The notes: a model not told the origin generated them from the letters alone. A DNA stretch of 64,000 nt from Sphingomonas sp. BGYR3 (GCF_025153455.1 NZ_JANZNT010000001.1:744001-808000), one strand, 5' to 3'; numbered from the stretch's first letter, positions 15,314 through 25,127 are shown. A program made the numbers and translations.

Positions 15314-18300
15314 TCAGAACCGCAGGCGAGCGCCCATGGTGAACGAACGGCCGATCGGATCGTACAGCGTCGGGAAGGTGTTCCCGCTGTTGAACGCCGT
15401 GCCACCCACGCCCGAACCGACCAGCGGCGGCTGGCGGTCGAACAGGTTGTCGACGGTCAGGGTCAGTTCCAGTTCGTCGGTCGGCTGCACGCGCAGCGCG
15501 AGGTCGAACAGGTCATAGGCACCGATCTGGCGGAACTGCGGCGCAATGCCGCCGGTCGGCACGTTGGTGTACTGAACGCCGTTCAGGACAAAGCTCTGCA
15601 AATTGGTCGGCGCCGGGTTCGGACCGCCGGGCTGCGGCGTATTGCCGGGCAGACGGGTGGCCAGGAACGGCTCCAGCTGCACCGCGCTCATGTGGTTCCA
15701 CAACATCGAGATGTCGTAGTTCTTGCCCGAATAGGTCAGACGGCCGTTATAGCGCCATTCCGCACGCGGATTGGTGCATCCCGACGGGCTGTAATAGCCG
15801 GTGCAGTCGCGGTTGATCGCGTTCGGCGTTGCCTGGAAGTGATAATAATCCAGCCACGTACCGTTGAACGACATCGTGATCGAGTTGTCGGTATTCAGGC
15901 CCAGCTGATCCAGCGGTATGCGCTGGGTCACGCCGAAATCGATACCGGCAGTCTGGATCACACCCAGGTTGGACGAGCTGAGGATGACGCCGGGCGTTTC
16001 GCCGGCGCCGTTCAGGCTGCCCGTCAGCGGGTTGCGACGGATGAAACCGCAGAACGAGTTGTTTTCGAACGTCGGGTTCAGCGCAGCCGAATAGCATCCG
16101 TTCAGGATGTCGGCCTGCAACGGCTGGGTGATGGCGTTGTCGACGCGGATATTGAAGTAATCGACGGTCAGCGCAAAGCCCGGCATGAATTCCGGGGTGA
16201 ACACACCGCCCAAGGTGTAGGTCCGGGCTTCTTCGACATCCAGCGTGGCGTTACCCGCGGTGGTGACGTTGATCTGACCGGACGTCGGTGCCGGGATGCC
16301 GCCGATGGTGCCCGCAGGCGCACCGGTTGCAACGCACAGCGCGGTCAGACCGGCGCTGGCCGTCGGGTTGGCGCCTTGACACGGATCGGTGGTCAGGTTG
16401 CCCAGACCCTGAACCGGCGACTGGAACAGTTCCTGGATGTTCGGCGAACGCACCGCGATCTGGTACATGCCGCGGAACTTGAAGCCGCGATACGGCTCCC
16501 ACGAACCGCCCGCCTTCCACGTCGTGCTGCCACCCGTGGTCGTGTAGTCGGAATAGCGGATGCCGCCTTCCGCAGTCAGGCGATAGAAGAACGGCTTGTC
16601 TTCGACCAGCGGGACGATGATTTCGCCGAACACTTCCTTGACGCTGTATTCACCCGCATCCGGCGGCGTACGCGCGCCGGTGCCGAGCACTTCGCCCTGG
16701 ATCTGCGACGCGCCGTCCGGCTGGCTGGCGGCCGAAATCTTGCGATATTCCGCGCCGACGGCGAAACCGATGGCGTTTTCGGCAAAGGGCGAGGCAAGGC
16801 CGAACAGGTCGCCGGCGATGCTGCCCGTGATGACCGTCTGGCGCGTCACGCGGTTGATCAGCGCGTCCAGATCGATGAACGACAGCATTTCCGGCGTGAT
16901 GGTGCCGTTCTGGCCGAACAGGTTCAGCGGGACGCAGTTGTTGGTCGTGTCGACGCAGACCGGGGTGCCGCCAACGGTACGGAACGACCGAAGCGCCTGC
17001 TGCACCTTGCTGAACGAACCCCAGTTTTCGCGGGTCTGGTTCTGGCGCGTTTCACCGAACTGCGCGCTGACGTCATAGGTCAGCGACGGCGTGATGTTGC
17101 CGCGGAAACCGCCCTGCACCTGAAACACCTGCGACACGATCGGGTTACCGCGCGGGCCGTATTCGGTGAAGCGACGCTGCGCGATCACCGGGATTTCAAG
17201 ATAGCCGGGCGTGCCCGGGCCGCCGCGAACGGCCGCAGCCGCATCGCAATCCGCCTGGCTGATCGGCTGGATGCCGGTAACCGCCGCGTTGGTGTCGAAA
17301 CCGGCGCACAGCTGGTTGCGGACACCGGCCGGCAGATAGGCGTTGTTCAGCGACAGGCGATAGGTGTTGCCGAACGTGCCCGACGAGGCCAGCTGCAGCC
17401 GCACTTCGTTGCGGTTGTAAAAGGCGGTCGAATAGAATTCGATGCCGTCGGCAATTTCGTAATCCGCCTTGGCATACACATTGATGCGGTCGAGCGGCGT
17501 CTGGAAATAGGTGCCGATATTGGTGTTGTACGTGTCGGCCGGCGTTGCCGCCTGCAGACGGCCGGTGGCCGGATTGACGACCGCGCCGAAGATGCTGGCG
17601 GGAAGGCCGAGCGCGGCGTTGTTCGGCGAGCCGAAGATCGTCACCTGAGCGGCAGTCGCGCCGGAGAACAGGCCGTTGGCCGAGCTGATCGGCACTTCGC
17701 TGATCGAACGCTGCGTGTGCAGCAGCGGATCGGCCTTGGTATAGCCGACGCTAAGCACGGCGTTGCCGCGACCATCGGCGAAGTTGCCACCGACGGTGAC
17801 GTCGGCGCGGAAGCGGGCGGCATCGCCGCGCTCGGAAATGCGATACTGGGCGTTGGCGACAATGCCTTCGAAATCGCGGCGCGTGATGAAGTTGACGACG
17901 CCGGCAACCGCATCAGCACCGTACACGGTGGAGGCACCGCCGGTCGTGATGTCGACCCGCTGCAGCAGCGCGACGGGGATGTTGTTGGTGTCGGTCAGGC
18001 CATCCAGGCCGAACGGCACGATGCGGCGGCCGTCCATCAGGACCAGCGTGCGGTTCGTGCCGATGCCGCGCAGGTCGACCGTGGCCGAACCGTCGGAACC
18101 GTTGTTCACGCCCGGGCCAATCGACGGACGGACGCCGGGCAGTTCGCGCAGCACTTCCTCGACGCTAACGGGCTGACGGAAATTCAGTTCGTCCTCGCCG
18201 ATCACGGCGACGGGGCTGGACTGTTCCAGGGCCGGGTTGACGATGCGCGATCCGGTCACGACGATGTCGTCGCTGGGCTCTTCGGTCGCAGCGGCATCCT

Positions 18301-18385
18301 GTGCGTGCGCCGGGAAGGCGAACAAGGACGTGCCAATAAACAGCGACGCAATCCAATGACTGCGCCGAGCGGCGGAAATTTTCAT
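15314..18385 (-). CDS. TonB-dependent outer-membrane receptor
   Basis: 1023 residues. It starts with a signal peptide (SLFIGTSLFAFPAHAQ), then a TonB-box-like DDIVVTGSRI and a plug domain with ELPGVRPSIG, a VDLRGIGTNRTLVLMDGRR motif and GASTVYGADAVAGVVN. A long 22-strand barrel follows, ending in an aromatic terminus (MGARLRF). The plug wording is that of the large TonB receptors of sphingomonads that take up peptides, sugars or unknown nutrients; the substrate cannot be named. ATG 18385 is preferred to ATG 18391 because the G-rich ribosome site then has workable spacing. It stands alone with its own terminator. Confidence 0.92.
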   Translation of the reverse strand: MKISAARRSHWIASLFIGTSLFAFPAHAQDAAATEEPSDDIVVTGSRIVNPALEQSSPVAVIGEDELNFRQPVSVEEVLRELPGVRPSIGPGVNNGSDGSATVDLRGIGTNRTLVLMDGRRIVPFGLDGLTDTNNIPVALLQRVDITTGGASTVYGADAVAGVVNFITRRDFEGIVANAQYRISERGDAARFRADVTVGGNFADGRGNAVLSVGYTKADPLLHTQRSISEVPISSANGLFSGATAAQVTIFGSPNNAALGLPASIFGAVVNPATGRLQAATPADTYNTNIGTYFQTPLDRINVYAKADYEIADGIEFYSTAFYNRNEVRLQLASSGTFGNTYRLSLNNAYLPAGVRNQLCAGFDTNAAVTGIQPISQADCDAAAAVRGGPGTPGYLEIPVIAQRRFTEYGPRGNPIVSQVFQVQGGFRGNITPSLTYDVSAQFGETRQNQTRENWGSFSKVQQALRSFRTVGGTPVCVDTTNNCVPLNLFGQNGTITPEMLSFIDLDALINRVTRQTVITGSIAGDLFGLASPFAENAIGFAVGAEYRKISAASQPDGASQIQGEVLGTGARTPPDAGEYSVKEVFGEIIVPLVEDKPFFYRLTAEGGIRYSDYTTTGGSTTWKAGGSWEPYRGFKFRGMYQIAVRSPNIQELFQSPVQGLGNLTTDPCQGANPTASAGLTALCVATGAPAGTIGGIPAPTSGQINVTTAGNATLDVEEARTYTLGGVFTPEFMPGFALTVDYFNIRVDNAITQPLQADILNGCYSAALNPTFENNSFCGFIRRNPLTGSLNGAGETPGVILSSSNLGVIQTAGIDFGVTQRIPLDQLGLNTDNSITMSFNGTWLDYYHFQATPNAINRDCTGYYSPSGCTNPRAEWRYNGRLTYSGKNYDISMLWNHMSAVQLEPFLATRLPGNTPQPGGPNPAPTNLQSFVLNGVQYTNVPTGGIAPQFRQIGAYDLFDLALRVQPTDELELTLTVDNLFDRQPPLVGSGVGGTAFNSGNTFPTLYDPIGRSFTMGARLRF

Positions 18386-18772
18386 AAGCATACCCCCATA
18401 CTCGATAGCTTGGTGGCACAATCCGTGCACCATGCGCGTCCTATGCGAGCGAAATCGGCAATCAACAATGGAACTTTATTGCGAAAGTTGCGTTCGCGGT
18501 GGCCCTGTTGCCCATTTGCATCACATATTCACCGCAAGATGCACAAAAAGGGCGAACATTCGCGCAACCTGCAAATCGAAGCGGTAATGTTAAGCCCCGG
18601 CAGGGCCGGTTTTGTCGCGGCGATCACTTGATCAGCGCGCGAACTGGATAAATCAGCCAAGCTCAGGTCATCAGTTACCCGAACTATACATCGACTGTAT
18701 CGAACTAACGCCGAGGCGGGTTCCAACAGTTCGGGCGGAACGACAGCGAACGGACGATCAGATCAGCGCCGG
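18386..18772. other. Gene-free upstream region of the TonB receptor gene
   Basis: 387 bases between the divergently read receptor promoter and the 3' end of the photolyase-like gene. The part next to the receptor reads AT-richer and should hold its promoter, but I cannot fix -35/-10 boxes, an operator or an RNA gene. Confidence 0.4.
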
Positions 18773-19954
18773 TTAAAGCGGCGGCAGGTCGAGGCCAAGG
18801 CGGCCCAGGGCGCGGCCGGCGCCTGCCTTTACCTTGAAGAATCCGGCGGTGGCGAGCGGCCAGATGGCGTCGTCATAGGGCTGACGCCGCCACGCGATGC
18901 TGGTGTGGGCGGGCACGGTATCACGCCACCACCCGGTCGGCAGCCATGGTGCCACCAGCGGCAGGTCGTCACCGTCCGGCCAGTCGCTGACCAGGTCAAC
19001 CGGACAGCCGAAATGCTCGCCCGCACGCGCTGCTGCATCGGCAACGGCGCGTGCGGAAAAGGCGGTCACTGCCGGTGCCACCGACGCCGCCCGCCGGTCG
19101 GGCGGGGTCACGCCGATGATCCGCACGGGGGCACGCGGCAGATCGAGCGTCGAAAAGGCGCAATCCTCCGGATGCAGCAGCAGCGCAAAGTCGCCGCCGG
19201 GCCACGGATCGGACGGCGGCAGGGCGCGCCGCACAGGCTCGTCATCCAGCGGCAGCGGCTCAGCCGTTTCGTTCAGGCCGGCCGGATCGAAGCGTCCATC
19301 GGTGTACCGCACGATATTCTCGCGCCGCGCCAGATAATGCTTGCCGCGCGTATGCAGCCCGCCGACCCAGCGCCAGCTGAGTGTGTTCGACGCCGGATCG
19401 CCATCCATCAGATGCCGCAGAAAAAAGTCTGCACCCAGTTCCCATGGCAGCCGCAGCGTGAAAATCCAGATGCTGGCAAACCACATCCGGGCATGGTTGT
19501 GCAGCCAGTTCCATTCGACCAGTTCGCGCGCCCAGGCATCGAAACAGTCGATCCCCGTCCGCCCCTCCACCGCCTCTGTATAGGCGCGGGAAAGGCCGGC
19601 ATTGCCCTCAACCGCCGCAAGCGCCGCATCGCGGCCCGCGCAATAATTGCTCCAGACCTCTGGCCGATGCTCCAGCCAGCCCTTGAAATAGCCGCGCCAC
19701 AGCACTTCGGACACGAACTTGGCGGCGTGTTCGCCATGCGGCGCGGCGGCGGCAATCGCCGCCTGTTCGGTGATCAGACGATGGCGCAGCCAGGGCGACA
19801 GGGCGGAAACATCGCGGCGCAGCGGCGCATCCGCACGGGTCGGCGGTCCTTCGTCGCGGTTGCGCCCGGCGGCATAGGCACGGCCCATGCGCGGCTGAAA
19901 CGCCTGCATCCGGGCAAGGCCGGCGGCCTCGCCTGGTTCGAACGGACCCGTCAT
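18773..19954 (-). CDS. Photolyase/cryptochrome-like FAD-binding domain protein
   Basis: 393 residues, with only the C-terminal FAD-binding half of the photolyase/cryptochrome family. Diagnostic blocks are SPWLRHRLITEQAAI, VSEVLWRGYFKGWLEHRP, GIDCFDAWARELVEWNWLHN, MWFASIWIFTLRLPWELGAD and ASNTLSWRWVGGLHTRGKHY. The N-terminal alpha/beta antenna domain is absent; only about 75 residues precede the FAD domain. An extra region of some 140 residues after it is not photolyase-like. Such stand-alone proteins are known in sphingomonads and their activity is unsettled. In a phototroph, a DNA-repair or blue-light role is possible. It overlaps nothing; the next gene upstream ends 5 nt away, so they may be co-transcribed. 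Confidence 0.83.
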   Translation of the reverse strand: MTGPFEPGEAAGLARMQAFQPRMGRAYAAGRNRDEGPPTRADAPLRRDVSALSPWLRHRLITEQAAIAAAAPHGEHAAKFVSEVLWRGYFKGWLEHRPEVWSNYCAGRDAALAAVEGNAGLSRAYTEAVEGRTGIDCFDAWARELVEWNWLHNHARMWFASIWIFTLRLPWELGADFFLRHLMDGDPASNTLSWRWVGGLHTRGKHYLARRENIVRYTDGRFDPAGLNETAEPLPLDDEPVRRALPPSDPWPGGDFALLLHPEDCAFSTLDLPRAPVRIIGVTPPDRRAASVAPAVTAFSARAVADAAARAGEHFGCPVDLVSDWPDGDDLPLVAPWLPTGWWRDTVPAHTSIAWRRQPYDDAIWPLATAGFFKVKAGAGRALGRLGLDLPPL

Positions 19955-19959
19955 TGCGC

Positions 19960-20715
19960 CTATATTCCTTCGGAAACCACCGGCCAGCCGCCGGATTCAA
20001 GGTCGCGGGTCAGCGCGGCAATGCACCGATCGACCAGCGCCGGATCGGTCGCCCGCACCACGAAATTCGCCCCGACGCGCCCGTCGCGGAACAGCGGGTA
20101 GCTGCCGATCGACACGCCGTCATGCGCGCGCTCTGTTCGGGCGAGCAGGTCCGCCACCTCGCTTTCGGCGACCCAGCAGCCGATTGTGCCGCTGACCAGC
20201 GGCCGCCCGCCCTCCAGCGTTCCCGACAGCGCATCCAGCATCCCCGCCGCAATGTGCGGCACCCCGGCCAGGATGAAGACATTGCCGTGCCGGATACCCG
20301 GCGCGCCCGACATCCGGTTGACGATCAGATCCGCCCCGTCCGGCACCCGCGCCATGCGCAGCCGTGCCTCGGTCAGGCCGCCGCGCGTCGCGTAATAGTC
20401 CGCCAGCATCGCCTCTGCCTGCGGGTGGATGACCACGGGTACGCCCAGCGCCGCCGCAATCGCATCGACCGTGATGTCGTCATGCGTCGGCCCGATACCG
20501 CCGGTGGTGAAGCAATAGTCATAGCCGGTGCGCAGCGCATCGACCGCCGCCACGATCGCTTCCTGCCGATCGGCGACCACGCGCACTTCGGCCAGCCGGA
20601 TGCCCTGGGCATTCAGCCAGCCCGCAATCTGCGCGATATTGCGGTCCTGGGTACGGCCCGACAGGATTTCATCGCCGATGACGACCAGCCCGGCGGTCCA
20701 GATGCGTTCGTTCAT
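19960..20715 (-). CDS. CinA-like molybdopterin-binding domain protein
   Basis: 251 residues matching the competence/damage-inducible protein A N-terminal (MoCF-type) domain. The evidence is VVIGDEILSGRTQDRN, then TTGGIGPTHDDIT, and GVPHIAAGMLDAL. The C-terminal nicotinamide-nucleotide amidase domain of full CinA is missing, as in many alphaproteobacterial versions, so the protein could act as an ADP-ribose or nucleotide pyrophosphatase-like enzyme. That is family knowledge, not visible here. ATG 20715 is chosen because the frame above it lacks family similarity. It is divergent from map (65 nt apart) and directly upstream of the photolyase-like gene. Confidence 0.85.
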   Translation of the reverse strand: MNERIWTAGLVVIGDEILSGRTQDRNIAQIAGWLNAQGIRLAEVRVVADRQEAIVAAVDALRTGYDYCFTTGGIGPTHDDITVDAIAAALGVPVVIHPQAEAMLADYYATRGGLTEARLRMARVPDGADLIVNRMSGAPGIRHGNVFILAGVPHIAAGMLDALSGTLEGGRPLVSGTIGCWVAESEVADLLARTERAHDGVSIGSYPLFRDGRVGANFVVRATDPALVDRCIAALTRDLESGGWPVVSEGI

Positions 20716-20780
20716 GGGGCGGCGGCATAGCGCAACCCTCCCCCCTCGCAAATACCGCCCCAGGCCGCTATATGCCCGGC

Positions 20781-21605
20781 ATGACTGAATATGTAACCGC
20801 ATCGATCGATCAGCCGCTGACGCGCAGCAACGCCATCAAGCTGCATGACGAAGCCGGATTTGCCGGGATGCGCGCGGCCGGGCGGCTGGCGGCCGAAATC
20901 CTGGACATGCTGGTGCCGCATGTGGTGCCCGGCGTGACGACGGGCGAGCTGGACGACATGGTGCGCCGCGCGATGCTGGACGGCGGATCGGTGCCCGCGA
21001 CGCTTGGCTATCGCGGCTATACGCACAGCTGCTGCATCTCGATCAACCATGTCGTGTGCCACGGCATTCCGGGCGACCGGGTGCTGAAGGACGGCGATAT
21101 CGTGAACATCGACGTCACGCCGCTGCTGGATGGGTGGCATGGCGATACCAGCCGGATGTATCTGGTCGGCGATGTGCCGCTGAAGGCCCGGCGGCTGGTC
21201 GAGGTGACGCACGAATGTCTGATGTTGGGCATCGAACAGGCGCGGCCCGGCAACACCATGGGCGATGTCGCCCACGCGATCCAGCGCCATGCCGAGGCGC
21301 ATCGATATGGCGTCGTCCGCGATTTCTGTGGCCATGGCGTCGGCCGCCTGTTCCATGACGCGCCCGAGGTGGTCCATGTCGGCCGCCCCGGCACCGGGCC
21401 GGAGCTGCGCCCCGGCATGTTTTTCACCATCGAACCGATGATCAATATCGGCCGCCCGGACGTGAAGCTGCTGGACGATGGCTGGACGGCGGTGACGCGC
21501 GACCGGTCACTGTCGGCACAGTTCGAACATTCGATCGGGATTACCGAAACGGGGTGCGAGATTTTCACGATCAGCGCCCGGGCCCTGCACAAACCGCCCT
21601 ATTGA
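20781..21605 (+). CDS. map: Type I methionine aminopeptidase
   Basis: 274 residues. It removes the N-terminal methionine from new proteins in the cytosol. Metal-binding and substrate motifs are all present: TLGYRGYTHSCCISINHVVC, the DVTPLLDGWHGDTSRM aspartates, GHGVGRLFHDAPEV with the catalytic histidine, FFTIEPM and QFEHSIGITE glutamates. The start at 20781 (MTEYVT) matches the family; an ATG three codons earlier (20772) is in frame. It is read divergently from the CinA-like gene and is followed 21 nt later by a phosphoesterase gene on the same strand. Confidence 0.96.
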   Translation: MTEYVTASIDQPLTRSNAIKLHDEAGFAGMRAAGRLAAEILDMLVPHVVPGVTTGELDDMVRRAMLDGGSVPATLGYRGYTHSCCISINHVVCHGIPGDRVLKDGDIVNIDVTPLLDGWHGDTSRMYLVGDVPLKARRLVEVTHECLMLGIEQARPGNTMGDVAHAIQRHAEAHRYGVVRDFCGHGVGRLFHDAPEVVHVGRPGTGPELRPGMFFTIEPMINIGRPDVKLLDDGWTAVTRDRSLSAQFEHSIGITETGCEIFTISARALHKPPY

Positions 21606-21626
21606 GCCCGGCAAAGGCCAGTCATC

Positions 21627-22412
21627 ATGTTGTCGCGTCTGTTCCGGCGCTCCGCCGCGCTGCCGAAAACCGTTCCGGGCCGCATTCCCGACGGAATGCG
21701 CGTCTATGCCATTGGCGATGTTCACGGGCGGCTCGACCTGCTCGATGCGCTGCTGACGCGGATCGATGCCGAGGATGCGGCGCGCGGCCCGGCTGAACGA
21801 CACATCGTGTTTCTGGGCGACCTGATGGACCGCGGGCCGGATTCAGCCGGCGTGATTGACCGGGTGATGCGGTTGGCAAAGGCTGACCCCAGGGTCCGAC
21901 TGCTGATCGGCAATCACGAGGAAGTGATGATCTCTGCGCTGGAGGGCAAGCGGGACGCGCTGCGCCTGTTCCACCGGATCGGCGGGCGGCCGACCATGCA
22001 CAGCTATGGCCTGTCGGAGGCGGAGATCATGGCAGCGGACTGGGACGAACTGGCCGCCGCGTTTCAGGCCGCAGTGCCGCCGGAACATCTGGCGTTCCTG
22101 AAATCGGGCGAGGATCTGATCGAGATCGGCGACTATGCCTTTGTCCACGCAGGGATCCACCCCGACGTGCCGCTGGCCGAACAGAAGGTCGCCGACCTTC
22201 GCTGGATTCGCGAACCGTTCCTGACTCACCGTGCCGCCCTGCCCCGCATCGTCGTGCACGGGCACACGATCACGGACGGCGTCGAATGGATGACCGGCCG
22301 GATCGGCGTGGACACCGGCGCCTATGCCAGCGGCAGGCTGAGCGCGCTCGCGATCGAGGGCGACGAACGCTGGATCGTCGATGTGGAGGGCGCGCCGTCG
22401 GACGCCCGGTGA
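21627..22412 (+). CDS. Calcineurin-type metallophosphoesterase (Ser/Thr phosphatase-like)
   Basis: 261 residues with the full set of metal-binding motifs: GDVHGRLDLLDAL, GDLMDRGPDSAGV, IGNHEEVM, a VHAGIHPD histidine and VHGHTI. It is of the PrpA/ApaH-like bacterial protein phosphatase group. The substrate may be phosphoproteins or dinucleotides and cannot be told. It lies 21 nt downstream of map in a likely two-gene operon. Convergent galU ends 36 nt away; a GAACGCC/GGCGTTC stem (22429-22450) lies between but has no T-tract. Confidence 0.87.
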   Translation: MLSRLFRRSAALPKTVPGRIPDGMRVYAIGDVHGRLDLLDALLTRIDAEDAARGPAERHIVFLGDLMDRGPDSAGVIDRVMRLAKADPRVRLLIGNHEEVMISALEGKRDALRLFHRIGGRPTMHSYGLSEAEIMAADWDELAAAFQAAVPPEHLAFLKSGEDLIEIGDYAFVHAGIHPDVPLAEQKVADLRWIREPFLTHRAALPRIVVHGHTITDGVEWMTGRIGVDTGAYASGRLSALAIEGDERWIVDVEGAPSDAR

Positions 22413-22448
22413 CGGGCGGTCATCCGGCGAACGCCCCCCGCGTGGCGT

Positions 22449-23324
22449 TCAGCCCCGGCCGAGCAGGTCGGCGGCATAGGCGCGGACCTGCGCACCAATA
22501 TCCGCGCGGTCAAAGCCAAGCGCGATATTCGCCTGAAGCCATCCGGCCTTGTCGCCGCAATCGTGGCGCACGCCCTGAAAGGTAAAGCCGTGGAACGGCT
22601 GGACACCGATCATCTTGGCCATGGCATCGGTCAGCTGAATTTCGCCGCCCGCGCCCTTTTCATGCGCCTCCAGCGCCTGCATCACCTCGGGCTGAAGGAT
22701 GTAGCGGCCGGGCAGCATCAGGTTGGACGGCGCCGTCCCCGCAGCCGGCTTTTCCACCAGCCCCTTGATCTCGGTCAGCGGGCCGTCGGTCGTGCCGGGG
22801 TCGATCACGCCATATTTGTGGGTTTCGCTGGCCGGCACTTCCAGCGCGGCGACCAGGTTGCCGCCAACCTTGTGATACGCCTCGACCATCTGGGCCAGAC
22901 AGCCCGGCTGACCGATCATCAGTTCGTCGGGCAACAGGACGGCGAACGGCTCGTTGCCCACGACATGGCGGGCGCACCAGACGGCGTGGCCCAGGCCCAG
23001 CGGCTCCTGCTGGCGGATCGACACCAGATTGCCGTGCTTGACGCGCGTCGGGGCCAGTACGTCCAGCGACTTGCCCCGCGACGACATGGTGGTTTCCAGT
23101 TCGAACCCGACGTCGAAATAATCGTCCAGGCTGCCCTTGCCGCGCCCGGTGACGAAGATCAGTTCCTCGATCCCCGCCTCGCGCGCTTCATCGACGACAT
23201 ACTGGATCAGTGGGCGATCGACGACGGTCAGCATCTCCTTCGGCATCGCCTTTGTGGCGGGCAGGAAACGCGTGCCAAGGCCGGCAACAGGAAATACGGC
23301 CTTGCGGATAGGCTTGAAGCTCAT
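22449..23324 (-). CDS. galU: UTP-glucose-1-phosphate uridylyltransferase
   Basis: 291 residues, the usual length of GalU. It makes UDP-glucose for exopolysaccharide and envelope sugars. The nucleotide-binding signature PVAGLGTRFLPATKAMPKEM is at the N-terminus, followed by VDRPLIQYVVDEA, LPDELMIG, VPASETHKYGVI and LVEKPAAGTAPSNL. The start at ATG 23324 has GGAGG 8 nt upstream; the frame is open 18 codons further but without need. It is downstream of thiSG on the same strand with a gap of 118 nt. Confidence 0.95.
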   Translation of the reverse strand: MSFKPIRKAVFPVAGLGTRFLPATKAMPKEMLTVVDRPLIQYVVDEAREAGIEELIFVTGRGKGSLDDYFDVGFELETTMSSRGKSLDVLAPTRVKHGNLVSIRQQEPLGLGHAVWCARHVVGNEPFAVLLPDELMIGQPGCLAQMVEAYHKVGGNLVAALEVPASETHKYGVIDPGTTDGPLTEIKGLVEKPAAGTAPSNLMLPGRYILQPEVMQALEAHEKGAGGEIQLTDAMAKMIGVQPFHGFTFQGVRHDCGDKAGWLQANIALGFDRADIGAQVRAYAADLLGRG

Positions 23325-23442
23325 GGTCGATCCCTCCAATTCGGGGGGTGCAATGACGTCTTTCATGCTGCAATGCAATCCGCAGCATGGCCGGGTCGGC
23401 TGCCACCGGGAAGCCGGCGCGACCCGGCAGAACTGGCGGAAT

Positions 23443-24447
23443 TCAGATCAGACCGGCCAGCGGGCTGGACGGATCGGCATAGCGGCGCTGGCCCATGCGT
23501 CCCGCGCGATAGGCGAGCCGCCCGCTTTCCACGGCGAGTTTCATGGCGCGGGCCATCTGGATCGGATCCTTCGCCTCGGCAATGGCGGTGTTCATCAGCA
23601 CGCCGTCACAGCCCAGTTCCATCGCCACCGCCGCATCCGACGCGGTGCCGACGCCCGCATCGACCAGCACGGGCACCTTCGCCCCCTCGACAATCAGGCG
23701 GATGGTCACACGGTTCTGGATGCCAAGGCCCGACCCGATCGGCGCGCCAAGCGGCATGATCGCGACCGCACCGGCATTTTCCAGCTGCTGGGCGGCGATG
23801 GGATCGTCGGTGCAATAGACCATCGGCAGGAACCCCTCCCTGGCCAGCACCTCGGTTGCGCGCAGCGTTTCGACCATGTTGGGGTACAGGGTGCGCGCCT
23901 CGCCCAGCACCTCCAGCTTAACGAGGTCCCATCCGCCCGCCTCTCGCGCCAGGCGCAGCGTGCGGATCGCGCTGTCGGCGTCGAAACATCCGGCGGTGTT
24001 GGGCAGGTACGTGACCTTTTTGGGGTCGATAAAATCGGTCAGCATCGGTGCCTTGGGATCGGACACGTTGACCCGGCGTACCGCCACGGTCACGATTTCC
24101 GCGCCCGATGCCTCCACCGCGGCGGCATTCTGGGCAAAATCCTTGTACTTGCCGGTGCCGACGATCAGCCGCGAACGAAAGGTGCGGCCCGCCACGGTCC
24201 AGCTGTCGTCGCCCGCCGGCTGGTGATCGCCGCCGCCGACGAAATGGACGATTTCCAACTCGTCGCCATCCGCGATGCGCACATCGCCCAGCGTCGAACG
24301 GGGCACGATTTCCAGATTGCGTTCCACCGCCACCTTTTCCGGCACCAGGCCGATCTCGGCAGCCAGTTCGGCGATGCTGATGCCTGCGCGCACGCGGCGA
24401 TGCTCGCCATTCAGGGTGATGGTCACGGTGCCGTCGGTATGCGTCAT
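23443..24447 (-). CDS. thiSG: Fused sulfur carrier ThiS - thiazole synthase ThiG
   Basis: 334 residues. Residues 1-73 are ThiS, a ubiquitin-like sulfur carrier ending in EIVHFVGGG. From about 82 on it is a full ThiG, with [46 protein letters not shown] (the Schiff-base lysine region), [13 protein letters not shown] and [14 protein letters not shown]. ThiG makes the thiazole phosphate of thiamine using sulfur carried on the ThiS C-terminus. Because ThiS is normally adenylated at a free Gly-Gly end, the fusion raises the question of how it is loaded. No TPP riboswitch is recognisable in the upstream 200 bp. Confidence 0.94.
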   Translation of the reverse strand: MTHTDGTVTITLNGEHRRVRAGISIAELAAEIGLVPEKVAVERNLEIVPRSTLGDVRIADGDELEIVHFVGGGDHQPAGDDSWTVAGRTFRSRLIVGTGKYKDFAQNAAAVEASGAEIVTVAVRRVNVSDPKAPMLTDFIDPKKVTYLPNTAGCFDADSAIRTLRLAREAGGWDLVKLEVLGEARTLYPNMVETLRATEVLAREGFLPMVYCTDDPIAAQQLENAGAVAIMPLGAPIGSGLGIQNRVTIRLIVEGAKVPVLVDAGVGTASDAAVAMELGCDGVLMNTAIAEAKDPIQMARAMKLAVESGRLAYRAGRMGQRRYADPSSPLAGLI

Positions 24448-24648
24448 GTCTGTCCTCGCTGTCGGTCAGGCACTTAGGAACGCGGCTGGCGATGTCCAGC
24501 GGCTTCGTGTAGGCGAAGCGCCATCAATCGGGTCGCACCATTGGGCGATAGGCAAAGTTGCCGATCGGTCGATAGGTTTTGACTATAGCCTTGTGAAGCG
24601 CCGCCGCCCGCGTCATGGCGTCGCAGCCCATCTGGAAAGCCTGTCACC

Positions 24649-25083
24649 ATGAGCCAGATCGTCTATGTTCTGAACGGACCGAACCTCAACCTGCTCGGCA
24701 CGCGCGAGCCGGAAATCTATGGTTCGGATACGCTGGACGACATTGCCGGGATGCTGGAGGATCGCGGGCGCGAGCTGGGCCTGTCGGTCGATCTTCGCCA
24801 GTCGAATCATGAAGGCCATCTGGTCGACTGGCTGCACGAGGCACAGGCATCGGATGCGCGGGCCGTGCTGCTGAACGCCGGCGCGCTGACCCACACGTCG
24901 GTCGCGCTGCACGATGCGATCAAGGGCATCCGCACGCCGGTGATCGAGGTGCATCTGTCCAACCCGCACAAGCGGGAATCCTTTCGCCATGTCAGCCTGG
25001 TGGGACAGGCAGCCAGGGGGACGATCGCGGGCTTTGGTCCGCTTTCCTATCTGCTGGCGCTTGAAGCCGCTGCCCGATTCTGA
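24649..25083 (+). CDS. aroQ: Type II 3-dehydroquinate dehydratase
   Basis: 144 residues, full length for AroQ, which performs the third step of the shikimate pathway. Signature blocks are [19 protein letters not shown] with the catalytic tyrosine, the [16 protein letters not shown] loop, [15 protein letters not shown], and [15 protein letters not shown] with the catalytic histidine. It is the first gene of an aroQ-accB-accC series, a common alphaproteobacterial arrangement, and is read divergently from thiSG across a 201-nt gap. Confidence 0.96.
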   Translation: MSQIVYVLNGPNLNLLGTREPEIYGSDTLDDIAGMLEDRGRELGLSVDLRQSNHEGHLVDWLHEAQASDARAVLLNAGALTHTSVALHDAIKGIRTPVIEVHLSNPHKRESFRHVSLVGQAARGTIAGFGPLSYLLALEAAARF

Positions 25084-25127
25084 CAGAGGCACTGCCATAT
25101 TTTTGCAACGAATGCGTTGAGGGGTCG

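Noticed and set aside
15230-18631. Long plus-strand open frame of 1133 codons opposite the TonB receptor gene
   Set aside because: It is rich in Arg/Gly/Ala with no family features, and mirrors a GC-rich gene whose protein is clearly a TonB receptor. Such antisense frames are expected in high-GC DNA.
22429-22450. GAACGCC/GGCGTTC stem between the phosphoesterase and galU as a terminator
   Set aside because: It is a perfect 7-bp stem but lacks a T-run on either strand and overlaps the galU stop, so it was not listed as a terminator.
24448-24648. TPP riboswitch upstream of thiSG
   Set aside because: The conserved thi-box segments were not found in the 201-nt gap. Only a short GCTTCG/CGAAGC hairpin is present near 24502-24520, without a T-tract.
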